Shown piece after piece: positions 1 to 9,756 of a stretch of DNA of 64,000 bases; position 1 is the stretch's first letter; every line of letters begins with the position of its first letter. The DNA is from DASPKX01 sp035627835 (lineage in GTDB: Bacteria; Verrucomicrobiota; Verrucomicrobiia; Limisphaerales; SXQI01). The notes under the pieces were generated by a model. The model had not been told where the DNA came from and made no database searches. It worked only from the letters and a program-made list of their open reading frames with translations. The stretch covers positions 1 through 64,000 of the forward strand of contig DASPKX010000014.1 in the NCBI GenBank assembly GCA_035627835.1, written 5' to 3'. The translations under genes were made by a program, and so were the position numbers.

Positions 1-486
1 GGCCCAATTCTCGCCAACCTGATCATTATAACCCGCAGCAGCAGCCCCATGGCCATGGAACTGGCAACCATGAAATCCAAAGGGGTCATTAACACCATGG
101 CTAAGGATGGCAACGATCCATTCACAGTGCTCGTGCTGCCGCGTGTGCTCGGGTTTGCGCTTTCAACGTTTGGCATCACTCTCATTTTCATCCTTGTAGC
201 CCTTGCCAGTGGTTACGCTTTTGGCGCCTGGCTCGGCACAGGCAGCCGCAATCTGTGGTATTTCACCGAAACCGTCCTCACAGCCCTGCATCCAGAGGAC
301 ATGCTCAGCATTACCGCCAAGAGCATCCTCCCCGCCCTCTTTTCCGGCGCCACTTGCTGCATCGCGGGCCTCGATGTCAGCGACCTCAGCTCCGATGCAG
401 CGCGAGTGACGCAACGCGCCCTCACCCGCTCCGTCGCTGGGCTTTTCGTGATCTCAGCGTTGGTTTCCGCCCTTACCTACCTCTAA
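1..486 (+). CDS. mlaE: MlaE-type ABC transporter permease (5' end outside window)
   Basis: Inner-membrane permease of an Mla/MCE phospholipid transport system. The open frame runs from the first base of the window, so the N-terminus is missing. The 161 visible residues begin GPILANLII and include the family-typical stretch after it (AMELATMK), which matches the conserved MlaE core between the central helices. Three hydrophobic segments follow (around residues 42-70, 95-122 and 143-160). The stop codon lies 2 bases before the MCE-domain gene, so the two form an operon, which is the usual mlaE-mlaD arrangement; the ATPase is probably upstream of the window. An internal ATG at 49 exists, but the homologous sequence continues upstream of it. 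Family assignment is confident; the substrate (phospholipid) is inferred from the family. Confidence 0.85.
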   Translation, partial: GPILANLIIITRSSSPMAMELATMKSKGVINTMAKDGNDPFTVLVLPRVLGFALSTFGITLIFILVALASGYAFGAWLGTGSRNLWYFTETVLTALHPEDMLSITAKSILPALFSGATCCIAGLDVSDLSSDAARVTQRALTRSVAGLFVISALVSALTYL

Positions 487-488
487 GC

Positions 489-1445
489 ATGAACTCAACA
501 AACCCTCCCCGGACCCATTTCACCCTCCGCTACGTTCATGCCATCACCGGCACGTTCCTTCTCGCTTGCCTTGCAACCCTCGTTGTGATCGTTGTGCTTG
601 CCGCGCGAAGCCAGCGTTGGTTCATCGGCAACGTGAATCTCAGCATTGCCCTTCCGGAAGCGGGCGCCGCTGGAATTCGCCGAGGCTCCGAAGTTTATTT
701 CCTCGGAACACTTATGGGCACCGTCTCCGATGTCAGTGTGGATCCCGCTGGTCGAATGGAAGCTCAAGTCAACATCCGGCGTGACTTCTTCCGCTTTGTT
801 CGTGCCGACTCTTCCGCCGTGGTCAAACGTAAATTCGGCATGGTCGGCGATGCCTATTTCGAAATCAGCCGTGGCCATGGCAAAACCTTGCCTGAAAAGA
901 ACGCGGAAATCATATGCAACGCGCTGTTGCCCAGCGCTCTCGAATCCGCCGTCGAGGAAGTGCGCAGCGAGGCGGTGCCCGCCCTGCAGGAACTTCGCGC
1001 CGGGCTTCGGGTATGGACCACATTGGGGTCGAACATGGTGGCCACAAGCCACCGCCTGGACCAACTGGTCGCTCGCGTCGACGATATGGCCGAGCAGGTG
1101 CAGGAAGGAAAAGGCGCTGCCGGGAAGATTTTGGCCGACCCAGCCACTGCGCTCCACTTCCAACGACTGCTCACCTCCGCCGATGGTGCGCTTGATGACC
1201 TTCGCGGCGTCCTCGCCACCTTTCAGCAAGCCAGCGCCAATCTCCAGCTCGCGAGCGCCAACCTCCCCTTCCTTAGCGACACCCTCGCCGCCGAGGCAAA
1301 GGATCTTCCGGGCCTGGCGTTGCAAACCCAAATCTCCATGCGTGAGCTGGAGCATTTTATTGGGGCCCTCCAACGCCATTGGCTCTTCCGCAAATACATG
1401 AAGAAACCTGACCCGACCCGGACCGCCCCACAATCCCGGCAGTAA
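489..1445 (+). CDS. MCE-domain (MlaD-like) substrate-binding protein
   Basis: Periplasmic lipid-binding component of the Mla/MCE transporter encoded just upstream. The protein has 318 residues. One N-terminal membrane anchor (about residues 14-38) is followed by an MCE domain (about 45-130) with the typical hydrophobic pattern and the central G-V-G-D-A-Y-F-E-I motif region. The rest (about 150-300) is a helical, coiled-coil-prone tail with LASANL repeats, as in MlaD/PqiB-like proteins that span part of the periplasm. I chose the ATG at 489 because it sits 2 bases after the permease stop and gives a clean anchor; the open frame extends further upstream inside the permease gene but without homology. 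MlaD is usually shorter (about 180 residues), so this belongs to the longer MCE group. Confidence 0.85.
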   Translation: MNSTNPPRTHFTLRYVHAITGTFLLACLATLVVIVVLAARSQRWFIGNVNLSIALPEAGAAGIRRGSEVYFLGTLMGTVSDVSVDPAGRMEAQVNIRRDFFRFVRADSSAVVKRKFGMVGDAYFEISRGHGKTLPEKNAEIICNALLPSALESAVEEVRSEAVPALQELRAGLRVWTTLGSNMVATSHRLDQLVARVDDMAEQVQEGKGAAGKILADPATALHFQRLLTSADGALDDLRGVLATFQQASANLQLASANLPFLSDTLAAEAKDLPGLALQTQISMRELEHFIGALQRHWLFRKYMKKPDPTRTAPQSRQ

Positions 1446-1602
1446 GTGCAACGACGCACGGATAGCTCTCGCCTCTGTTTGGAGGCTCGACGGCCTTCCC
1501 CATCGGTCGGGCGACCTCTCGCTTCTCGCGGCTTGGATGTTCTTGCGCCCTGCCGAATAGCCATTGTGGGGCTGACGCTCTCTGCTACCGTAGGAGATTC
1601 GA

Positions 1603-4600
1603 ATGCATTGCTTCAGCTCTCTCCCTCGTGCCCTCGTGCTGCTCATGCTCTTGTTCGCAGTCTCGCGAGCCGCTCCCGCTGCGAGCGCGCAACAGGTCAT
1701 CATCAGCGAATTCCTCGCTGCCAACGCCACCGGCAAAGCCGATGGAGATGGTGATCTAAGTGATTGGATTGAGCTGTACAACCCAAGCTCTACCGAGGTG
1801 AACCTCACCGGCTGGAGCCTCACCGACGATCCCGCCAACCCTCGCAAATGGATTTTTCCGGCAACCGCTCTTCCACCGCACAGCTTCCTCCTCGTTTTCG
1901 CATCGGGCAAGAATCGGACCAATGCAACGGAGCTTCACACCAGCTTCAGCCTGGCCAAGGAAGGCGAATATCTCGCCCTCATCAATCCTGCTGGTGTCGC
2001 GACATCGGAATTTGCTCCCTCGTTCCCGCCGCAACCGCCTGACGTGTCTTATGGCTCCGCCATGCACACCGACACAGAGACCTTCGTGCGAACCAACTCC
2101 CCTGCCCGCGTCTTTGCCCCCGTGGATAATTCAATTTCAGCGACGTGGATGTCCCGGGATTTTCCCGACGCCGTCTGGAGAGGCGCCATCAGCGCCGTTG
2201 GCTACGATCGCATTGCGCAAGGAGCAAGCGATCCTTCTGAGCCAGTGAGTGTGCTCGAGGATGTCACCCGTCCCGGCGACCCGGCCACCCCAACAACGGT
2301 CAACTCACCTCAGAATGAAACGGTCATCAATGCGATCGATAACAATCCAGCGACTAAATATCTGAACTTTGACAAGCTAAACTCGGGCTTCACCGTGACT
2401 CCATCGTCCGGTTCAACTGTCGTGCGCGGCTTGCGATTAACCTCCGCCAATGACGCGCCGGAGCGTGATCCCGCTTCCTTCGTGCTTTTCGGCTCGCTTG
2501 ATGGACATGCGTTTACCGAAGTCGCTCGGGGGCCCGTCCCTCAATTCCTCAATCGCTTCACCACGGTCGAAGTCAGCTTCTCCAATACTTCAGCATTCGC
2601 GCACTATCGCCTGATATTCCCCACCATACGGAACGCCGCGGGCTCCTGCTGTGTGCAGATTGCCGAAGTCGAGTTTCTCGGTTTGCCCGAAACCTCCGCT
2701 GCGAGCGTCGGGGAACTCGTCGGCAGCAACATCGAAGACATGCTCTTCAACCGCCGCTCCACGGCCTACCTGCGTGTTCCATTCACTCTTCCCCAGCTCC
2801 CTTCCATCGAAACGCTCCAACTGCTCATGCATTACGATGACGGCTTTATCGCATACCTGAATGGAACACGTATTGCCTCCGCCAATGCCCCGACATCACC
2901 GACTTTTGAGTCGGTCTCAACGACTAATCGCTACCGCCGCGATGTTGTCCGCCCCACCACATTCAACATCACCGGCTTTACAAACCTCTTGCGAGCAGGA
3001 GAAAACGTTCTCGCGATCCAGGGCTTCAACGACCGGAAGGACGGCGCCGATTTCCTGCTCCGCCCGCAATTGCAAAGCTCCCGCGTTCGCGTCGGCGATC
3101 TTGCCTATTACGCGCAGGCGACCCCCGGCGCGGCGAATGGACAACCGTTGGCCGGCCTGGTCGCGGCGCCGCTGCTCAGCCACCCGCGCGGATTTTACGA
3201 AGCGCCTTTTGATCTCACGCTGTTCACCCCCACGCAGGGCGCTGAGATTCGATACACAACAAACGGCGATGCACCCACTCCCACGAATGGAATCGTCTAC
3301 ACCTCTCCCGTTCGTATCAGCCGCACGACTCCTTTTCGATCCGCAGCATTTCGTGCTGGCTGGCGCTCCTCCGAAGTCATTTCGGCAACTTTTCTTTTCC
3401 TTAACGATGTGGTGACCCAAACGCGCGAATCAGCTCTCGCTGCCGGTTTTCCCCCTTCCTGGAACAGCCAACCAGCCGATTACGGCCTTAGCCCCGCAGT
3501 CGTAGGACCAAACGATTCCTTTGGTGGAAATTACTCGCGTTCTATCAAGAATGATTTGAAGACCATCCCCACCATTTCGCTGGTGATGAACATGGGTGAC
3601 GTCTTTGGACCCCAGGGAATTTACGCAAACCCTGAAAGCAGGGGCGAAGCTTGGGAGCGCCCGGTTTCATTGGAAATCTTATATCCGGACGGCACACATG
3701 TGCAGGAAGATGCTGGCATTCGCATCCAGGGAGGAGCCTTCCGCCGGTTCGATTTGTCTTTGAAGAAGTCTTTCCGTGTTGTTTTCCGCGAGCAATATGG
3801 GGCCAGTAAATTCCAGTTTCCTCTATTCGGGCCTGATGCCGCCGATGAATTCCAAAACTTCGTTCTCCGCGCCAACAGTAACGACGCGTGGGGTTACGGC
3901 GGCGGCAACGCTCTCTACATGCGCGATGCCTTCGCCATGGAAAGCTTGCGCGAGATGGGCAGTGTCTCCTCGCATCTCGGCTACGCCCACCTATACATCA
4001 ACGGCCAATACTGGGGCCTCTACAATCCTGTCGAACGGCCAGACGCCGCGTTCTCAGCCACTTACTTCGGCGGCGACCGCGATACGTGGGACGCCTTGAA
4101 CCAGGACTCCGCTCCGGACGGTAATTACGATGCTTGGAACCGCCTCATCGCAGGCCTGAGCCAGGATGTTTCAAGAACCGATGTTTACCAACGCCTGCAG
4201 GGCAACAACCCCGACGGCACACGCAATCCCGCCTATGAAGACCTGATCGATGTGGACAACCTCATTGATTACATGATCGTCAACATCTACATGGGCAACA
4301 CCGATTGGCCCCACCGAAACTGGTGGGCTGGCCGTGATCGCAACAACGGCGATGGGTTCAAGTTTTATCCATGGGATACGGAGACTTCCCTGGCTGGTCT
4401 CAACACCGATGTCACCGGTGTCAGCCAGGCCGTCACCCAGCCTTATGCGGCGTTGCGGCGCAACGCTGACTTCCGTCTCCGTTTCGCCGACCACGTGCAC
4501 CGGCATTTCTTCAATGGCGGCGTTTTTTACGTGAACCCGGCCAGCCCAGCCTGGACGGCTGCTAATCCCACCAACAATCGTCCTGCCGCCCGGATGATGG

Positions 4601-5754
4601 CCATTTCATCACTCATCCGCGACGCCGTGGTTGGGGAGTCAGCGCGTTGGGGCGACCAGATGAACACCCCCCTGCGCACCCGTGACGAGCATTGGGCGCC
4701 AGCGCTGAATGCACTCGTGCGGACCTACTTCCCCGCACGCTCAGCCACAGTTTTAAATCAGCTCCGAAACGCAGGCCTTTATCCGCGCACAGCCGCTCCT
4801 GTGATGAACGTGCGCGGTGGCCAGGTCGAACCAGGTTTCAAAGTCACATTGTCGGCCCCGGCAGGGATCATCTATTACAGCACCAATGCAGCCATCGATC
4901 CTCGCAACACAAACGCTGCCGTTCGCTACGTTGATGGGATCACCATTTCTGATCTGACCACGCTTCGTGCTCGCGCGTTGAATGGAGCTGAATGGAGCGC
5001 CCTCGAGGAAGCCACCTTCACCACGGGCACCCCCTCTCTGACTATTTCTGAGATCCATTATAACCCAGCGCCTCCCACCCCCGATGAAATAGCCGCTGGC
5101 TTCACCAACGCGAATGAGTTCGAGTTCCTCGAAATCTTGAATAACGGCGCTGTCACTTACGATCTGAGCGGGTTTGCATTTGCATCCGGCGTTCAGTTCG
5201 TTTTCCCTGAAGGTTCCCTTTTAAAACCCGGTGAGCACGCGCTGCTCGTGAACAATGCCGCTGCCATCCAGAAACGTTACGGCGCCGCGGTCAAACCGTT
5301 TGGAGTTTACACCGGTCGCCTGGACAATAGCGGCGAACGTCTGCGGATCGTGAACCGTGCCCAGGAGCCAGTTGTCGATATTGTTTACCGCACCACTGCC
5401 GCGTGGCCAATCGATGCGAATGGTGGCGGGTACTCTCTCGAGCTTCGCGCCCCGACGGCAGATCCACTCGACGTCCAATCCTGGAGGCGCAGCTTGCAGA
5501 TCGGCGGATCTCCGGGGGCCCCGAATCCACCCGCGCCATTGTTGTTGAACATTCGTCACCTCAACGGCGAGTTGATCCTCAGTTTTGATCCGCAGCCCGG
5601 CCGTCGTTATTCTATTCTCAGCACCACTTCGCTCTCGAATGCTCAATGGAGCACACTTCAAGCGCTGGAGCCCGCGACGAGCGCCGCGCGCATTGATTTG
5701 CGCCTTGCCCCGGGATCAGCGACGACCCAATTTTATCGCGTCGTTCAGCAATGA
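1603..5754 (+). CDS. Secreted multidomain LTD/discoidin-like/CotH protein, 1383 aa
   Basis: Exported protein of unknown specific role. A Sec signal peptide (residues 1-29) ends near ASA-QQ. The visible modules in order are: a lamin-tail domain (about 30-150, starting VIISEFLAAN), an F5/8-type-C-like sugar-binding region (about 220-360), a chitobiase C-terminal-like Ig domain (about 520-600), a CotH kinase-like domain (about 650-960), a second chitobiase-like Ig domain (about 1065-1140), a second lamin-tail domain (about 1145-1260) and a C-terminal beta module ending QFYRVVQQ. The CotH region has the active-site patterns NTDWPHRN and FYPWDTE. CotH proteins in Bacillus are atypical protein kinases of the spore coat; kinase activity here is only an inference. 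The start ATG has AGGAGA 6 bases upstream. A paralogue lies at 40763. Confidence 0.85.
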   Translation: MHCFSSLPRALVLLMLLFAVSRAAPAASAQQVIISEFLAANATGKADGDGDLSDWIELYNPSSTEVNLTGWSLTDDPANPRKWIFPATALPPHSFLLVFASGKNRTNATELHTSFSLAKEGEYLALINPAGVATSEFAPSFPPQPPDVSYGSAMHTDTETFVRTNSPARVFAPVDNSISATWMSRDFPDAVWRGAISAVGYDRIAQGASDPSEPVSVLEDVTRPGDPATPTTVNSPQNETVINAIDNNPATKYLNFDKLNSGFTVTPSSGSTVVRGLRLTSANDAPERDPASFVLFGSLDGHAFTEVARGPVPQFLNRFTTVEVSFSNTSAFAHYRLIFPTIRNAAGSCCVQIAEVEFLGLPETSAASVGELVGSNIEDMLFNRRSTAYLRVPFTLPQLPSIETLQLLMHYDDGFIAYLNGTRIASANAPTSPTFESVSTTNRYRRDVVRPTTFNITGFTNLLRAGENVLAIQGFNDRKDGADFLLRPQLQSSRVRVGDLAYYAQATPGAANGQPLAGLVAAPLLSHPRGFYEAPFDLTLFTPTQGAEIRYTTNGDAPTPTNGIVYTSPVRISRTTPFRSAAFRAGWRSSEVISATFLFLNDVVTQTRESALAAGFPPSWNSQPADYGLSPAVVGPNDSFGGNYSRSIKNDLKTIPTISLVMNMGDVFGPQGIYANPESRGEAWERPVSLEILYPDGTHVQEDAGIRIQGGAFRRFDLSLKKSFRVVFREQYGASKFQFPLFGPDAADEFQNFVLRANSNDAWGYGGGNALYMRDAFAMESLREMGSVSSHLGYAHLYINGQYWGLYNPVERPDAAFSATYFGGDRDTWDALNQDSAPDGNYDAWNRLIAGLSQDVSRTDVYQRLQGNNPDGTRNPAYEDLIDVDNLIDYMIVNIYMGNTDWPHRNWWAGRDRNNGDGFKFYPWDTETSLAGLNTDVTGVSQAVTQPYAALRRNADFRLRFADHVHRHFFNGGVFYVNPASPAWTAANPTNNRPAARMMAISSLIRDAVVGESARWGDQMNTPLRTRDEHWAPALNALVRTYFPARSATVLNQLRNAGLYPRTAAPVMNVRGGQVEPGFKVTLSAPAGIIYYSTNAAIDPRNTNAAVRYVDGITISDLTTLRARALNGAEWSALEEATFTTGTPSLTISEIHYNPAPPTPDEIAAGFTNANEFEFLEILNNGAVTYDLSGFAFASGVQFVFPEGSLLKPGEHALLVNNAAAIQKRYGAAVKPFGVYTGRLDNSGERLRIVNRAQEPVVDIVYRTTAAWPIDANGGGYSLELRAPTADPLDVQSWRRSLQIGGSPGAPNPPAPLLLNIRHLNGELILSFDPQPGRRYSILSTTSLSNAQWSTLQALEPATSAARIDLRLAPGSATTQFYRVVQQ

Positions 5755-5958
5755 CCCTCGAGCCCCTTGGAGCATTCGAATTCGTCAATAGAATGTGAAT
5801 AACTTTACAAGTTGCGAAGTTGCAGCATTTTACGCCAGATGAAGAGCTTTGGGACTAATGAGCAGACCACCACCAGCCCTTGTGGTTTGTGAATAACTCA
5901 CCACATCATATGGTAGTTTTCAGCTTTACTCCCGCGACCAGTTCTTCATTCTGCGCTC

Positions 5959-8900
5959 ATGTATCTGAAGAGTTTAACCGCCCTGGGTTTCAAATCTTTC
6001 GCAGATAAAACCACCCTCAACTTCATGCCCGGCGTCTCCGCCATTGTCGGGCCAAACGGGTGTGGGAAGTCGAACATCTCTGACGCCATTCGCTGGGTTC
6101 TCGGCGAGCAATCCGCCAAAGCCCTTCGCGGTGGCGAAATGGCAGACGTCATCTTCAACGGCACCGATGGCCGCAAGCCGCTCAGCATGGCGGAAGTCTC
6201 GCTCACGCTCGGCGACGTTGACGAAGAGCACCTGAAGGCTGCCGGTGTCGAAATGGCCTTTAACGAGATCACTGTCACTCGCCGCGTGTTCCGCGACGGT
6301 GGCAGTGAGTATTTCATCAACAAGACTCCCTGCAGGCTGAAAGACATTCAGCAACTCTTCATGGGCACGGGCATGGGCCGCACCAGCTACAGCATCATGG
6401 CCCAGGGCAACATCACCCAAATCATCTCCAGCAAGCCTGAGGATCGTCGTAATGTTTTCGAAGAAGCGGCTGGCATCACCAAGTTCAAGGCGCAGAAGAA
6501 GGAAGCGCTCCGCAAGCTCGAGCACACCGATCAAAATCTCCTCCGCCTCCAGGATCTCATCAAAGAGGTGAAGCGCCAGATCGGTTCGCTTCAGCGGCAG
6601 GCTGGCAAAGCTCGCCGTTACAAAGCCCTCATGGCCGAGCTGCAACGCCTCGACACGCAGCTCGCTCGGCACCAATTCGACGTTCTCCAATCCGACATCA
6701 GCGCCAAACAAACAGAGCTTGAGCGTCTCCAACTGGAAGCGGAGATTTCCACCGAAAGCGTCGGCCGCACTGAGAACGAGTTGGCTGCGCTTCGCCAAAA
6801 GCTTGCCGAGATCGAGCAGAAGATTTCGCAAACCCAGCAACGCGGCCACGAGCTGAAGAACCAAAGTGATCGCCACGAGAGCCGCATTCATTTCAACCAG
6901 GAGCGGTTGAACGAACTCGAGAAGCAAAATCATCAGGCTCTCGCTGAAATTGCGCAGAGCGAAGAGCGCAAGACTGCTGGCGAGCAGGAGCTGGCTCACG
7001 TGAAGGAGCAGCTCGCGGCGGCGCAGACGGCCTTGCAAGAGCACCGCAATGCGCTTGAGGAGAAGAAGAACGCCGTGCAGGCCGTGGAGCGTGAATTGCT
7101 CCAGCAGCAGGAAACCGTTCGCCGCACGCAGAACGAACTCTTCAACGTTGCCCAGCAGCTCAGCCGCACGCGCAACGAAATCAACGCCCTCGACCTGCAG
7201 AAACAGGGCAATATCGTTCGCATCGAAAAGCTCACTTCCGAAAAGGTGCAGCTCGAAGAGGAGCGCACTCGCTCCCAGGCTCGCCTTCAGGAATTCGCGA
7301 CTGCAGTCGAGCAGCAGAAGGCCACCATTCAATCGAGTCGCGGCACCGTCCAGGAGCGGCAAACGCGCCTTCGCCAAATTCATGATGAATTGGCCGTCGC
7401 GGGGCAGAAGCTCGACGGCCTTCTCCGTCAGCAAGCTGAAAAGCGTTCGCGCCTAAACTTGCTCGAGCAGCTTCAAAATGACTACGAAGGTTTCAGCTCC
7501 AGCGTGGTCGCCGTCCTCAAGGGTGCTAAAGATGTCCTCGGCTCACTCACCGATCATATCCGCGTTCCGAACGAGCACATCACCGCCATTGAAACTGCAC
7601 TGGGCGCGCATCTGCAGCTTGCGCTCACCAAGGAGCCTGAAGCCGCCCACAGCATCCTGAACGAGCTGAATTCCCAACGCCGCGGCCGCGCCAGCATCGC
7701 GTCGCTCAGCATGGTAGAGCTTGCGGAGCGCAACAACGGGCTCCCCGACCCCGCCACCCCAGAAGGGACTGTTCCGGCGCTCAGCGTCGTGGAAACCGAC
7801 GACAGTGTCCGGCCCCTCCTTCGCAAGCTGATTGGCAAGACCTTCATCGCACCCGACCTCGCCACAGCCACGAACGTCTGGCGCAACGCCGCTGGGTCTT
7901 TTAGTGTGGTAACGAGGAATGGAGAGTTCCTCAGCCGCGAGGGCATTTACTCCGGTGGCGCCACTCAAAATGGCGGCAAGCAATCCACCTCCATCCTCGC
8001 CCGCAAAAACCAAATCTCTGATCTGAAAGGCGAACTGGAGCAGCTCACAGAGCAGATCACCGAAGCGAGCAAAGCCAAAGGCGCGCTTCAAAGCGAGCAG
8101 ACCGCTGTCCAGGCCAGCTTGCAGCAAGCCCAAACCGAGCTGCGCACCCAGGAGGTCAGCATCGCGAGCCGCGAAGGCGAGTTCCGCGTGCTGCAAAGCG
8201 CGGGCAAAGCCCTTGAGCAAAAGCTGCAAACCGTCAGCTTCGAGTTGCAGAGCCTCTCCAAGCACGACGAGGAAGGCATGCGCCGCCGCGAAGGTTTGGC
8301 TTCGCAAATCGCCCAATTGGAGGGCCGCGAATCTGGCGCGCAACAGCAGGTTGCCGAGCTGAACACCGCAATTGAAGCTCTCCGCCAACGCCGCGACGCC
8401 GCTCACGCCACGTTGACCGAGACGAAGGTCGGCCTGGCTTCCGACGAGCAGGTTTGCGCCTCCTTGCGCCACCAGCAGAACGCGCTCGAGTCACGCATTC
8501 GTGACCTGTCGAATCTGCTCCAGCGACGCAAAGGTGAAATCGACTCGATCCTGCAGAAGAAGGCGCAATTCGAGGCTGAGATTGGCGAGTCACGCCAGCA
8601 GATCGCCGGCCTCCAGGACGAGCGCGAAGCCGTGAACACCCAACTGACTTCGCTCGTCTCCGAGAAGCAGACGGAGGAAGTTCAGATGATCTCCAAAGAT
8701 GAGGAGTTGAAAAACCATCGCCGTCGCCTAACGGAACTGCAGCACAGCAAAGGCGCGCTCGACGTGGAGGTCGCGCAGAAACGAATGACGGTGGACAACC
8801 TCCGCCAGCGGATTCGCGAGAAGTACCAGCTCACGCTCGATGACATTCGCAGCGAATGCATCACCATCACTATTGCCACCGAAGGGCAGCCTCAGATCGA

Positions 8901-9702
8901 AACGCTCACACCCGAGGAGATGCAGGCGCGCGGTTTATCCACGGACTGGACCGCCATCGCTGAGCAAGTCACCGCCTTGCAGGAGAAGATCGAGCAGATC
9001 GGCGCCGTCAATCTGGTCGCCATTGAGGAATACGAGGAAACCGAAACACGGTTCAACTTCCTCAGCAGCCAGCATGATGATCTCGTCAAAGCCAAGGAGC
9101 AGTTGCTCGATGTGATCGGTAAGATCAACTCGCAAACACGCGAGATGTTCACCGAGACCTTCTACAAGGTGCGCGAGAACTTCCGCACGTTGTTCACCGA
9201 GATCTTCGGCGGCGGCAAGGCCGACCTCGTTCTCGTGAACGAAGGCGATGTGCTGGAAAGCGGCATCGACATCGTGGCCCGGCCTCCCGGCAAGCCACTC
9301 CAAAGCATCTCCCTGCTCTCAGGCGGTGAGCAAACTATGACTGCGGTGGCCTTGCTCTTCGCCATCTATCAGGTGAAGCCAAGCCCTTTCTGCGTGCTTG
9401 ATGAGTTGGATGCGCCGCTGGATGAATCGAACATCAATCGCTTCATCAAAGTGCTGCAACGCTTCCTCTCCCACTCGCAGTTCGTGATCATCACGCACAA
9501 CAAGCGCACCATCGCCATGGCTGATGTGCTCTATGGTGTGACCATGGAAGAGCACGGCGTGAGCAAGATCGTGAGCGTCAAATTCCACAAGGCCAGCGAG
9601 ACGCAAAGCGGGCATCCTCCCGGCAATGGCGCCACACCAGTCGAAAACGGCCAGCCCTCTGAGACGCGAACGGATAATGTGGAAGTGGCCACCACCGCGT
9701 AG
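5959..9702 (+). CDS. smc: Chromosome segregation protein SMC
   Basis: Structural-maintenance-of-chromosomes ATPase that condenses and segregates the chromosome as a dimer with ScpA/ScpB (not in this window). It has 1247 residues, close to the usual bacterial length of about 1190. The Walker A motif GPNGCGKS is at 31-38. Long coiled coils rich in Gln/Glu/Arg occupy about 170-510 and 690-1020, separated by a hinge at about 510-690 that contains GGATQNGG. The ABC signature LSGGE is at 1120-1124 and Walker B CVLDELD at 1145-1151. About 45 residues after the ATPase head form a low-complexity hydrophilic tail. The ATG at 5959 directly begins the conserved YLKSL strand; no good Shine-Dalgarno is visible. 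The gene faces rpoN, with a shared terminator between them. Confidence 0.97.
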   Translation: MYLKSLTALGFKSFADKTTLNFMPGVSAIVGPNGCGKSNISDAIRWVLGEQSAKALRGGEMADVIFNGTDGRKPLSMAEVSLTLGDVDEEHLKAAGVEMAFNEITVTRRVFRDGGSEYFINKTPCRLKDIQQLFMGTGMGRTSYSIMAQGNITQIISSKPEDRRNVFEEAAGITKFKAQKKEALRKLEHTDQNLLRLQDLIKEVKRQIGSLQRQAGKARRYKALMAELQRLDTQLARHQFDVLQSDISAKQTELERLQLEAEISTESVGRTENELAALRQKLAEIEQKISQTQQRGHELKNQSDRHESRIHFNQERLNELEKQNHQALAEIAQSEERKTAGEQELAHVKEQLAAAQTALQEHRNALEEKKNAVQAVERELLQQQETVRRTQNELFNVAQQLSRTRNEINALDLQKQGNIVRIEKLTSEKVQLEEERTRSQARLQEFATAVEQQKATIQSSRGTVQERQTRLRQIHDELAVAGQKLDGLLRQQAEKRSRLNLLEQLQNDYEGFSSSVVAVLKGAKDVLGSLTDHIRVPNEHITAIETALGAHLQLALTKEPEAAHSILNELNSQRRGRASIASLSMVELAERNNGLPDPATPEGTVPALSVVETDDSVRPLLRKLIGKTFIAPDLATATNVWRNAAGSFSVVTRNGEFLSREGIYSGGATQNGGKQSTSILARKNQISDLKGELEQLTEQITEASKAKGALQSEQTAVQASLQQAQTELRTQEVSIASREGEFRVLQSAGKALEQKLQTVSFELQSLSKHDEEGMRRREGLASQIAQLEGRESGAQQQVAELNTAIEALRQRRDAAHATLTETKVGLASDEQVCASLRHQQNALESRIRDLSNLLQRRKGEIDSILQKKAQFEAEIGESRQQIAGLQDEREAVNTQLTSLVSEKQTEEVQMISKDEELKNHRRRLTELQHSKGALDVEVAQKRMTVDNLRQRIREKYQLTLDDIRSECITITIATEGQPQIETLTPEEMQARGLSTDWTAIAEQVTALQEKIEQIGAVNLVAIEEYEETETRFNFLSSQHDDLVKAKEQLLDVIGKINSQTREMFTETFYKVRENFRTLFTEIFGGGKADLVLVNEGDVLESGIDIVARPPGKPLQSISLLSGGEQTMTAVALLFAIYQVKPSPFCVLDELDAPLDESNINRFIKVLQRFLSHSQFVIITHNKRTIAMADVLYGVTMEEHGVSKIVSVKFHKASETQSGHPPGNGATPVENGQPSETRTDNVEVATTA

Positions 9703-9726
9703 GCAGCCCAACAACTGTAGATCGGA

Positions 9727-9754
9727 AGCCCGTCGCGACTGCGGCGGGCTTTTT
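9727..9754 (+). terminator. Rho-independent terminator after smc
   Basis: The arms AGCCCGTCGC and GCGGCGGGCT pair with one G-T wobble around a GACT loop, followed directly by a run of T. It lies 24 bases after the smc stop codon and just before the convergent rpoN stop. Confidence 0.88.
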
Positions 9755-9756
9755 GC

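Noticed and set aside
495..1922. A 475-residue open frame on the minus strand
   Set aside because: It covers the MCE gene and the start of the LTD/CotH gene, with unnatural composition and no motif; it is a shadow of the plus-strand codon bias.
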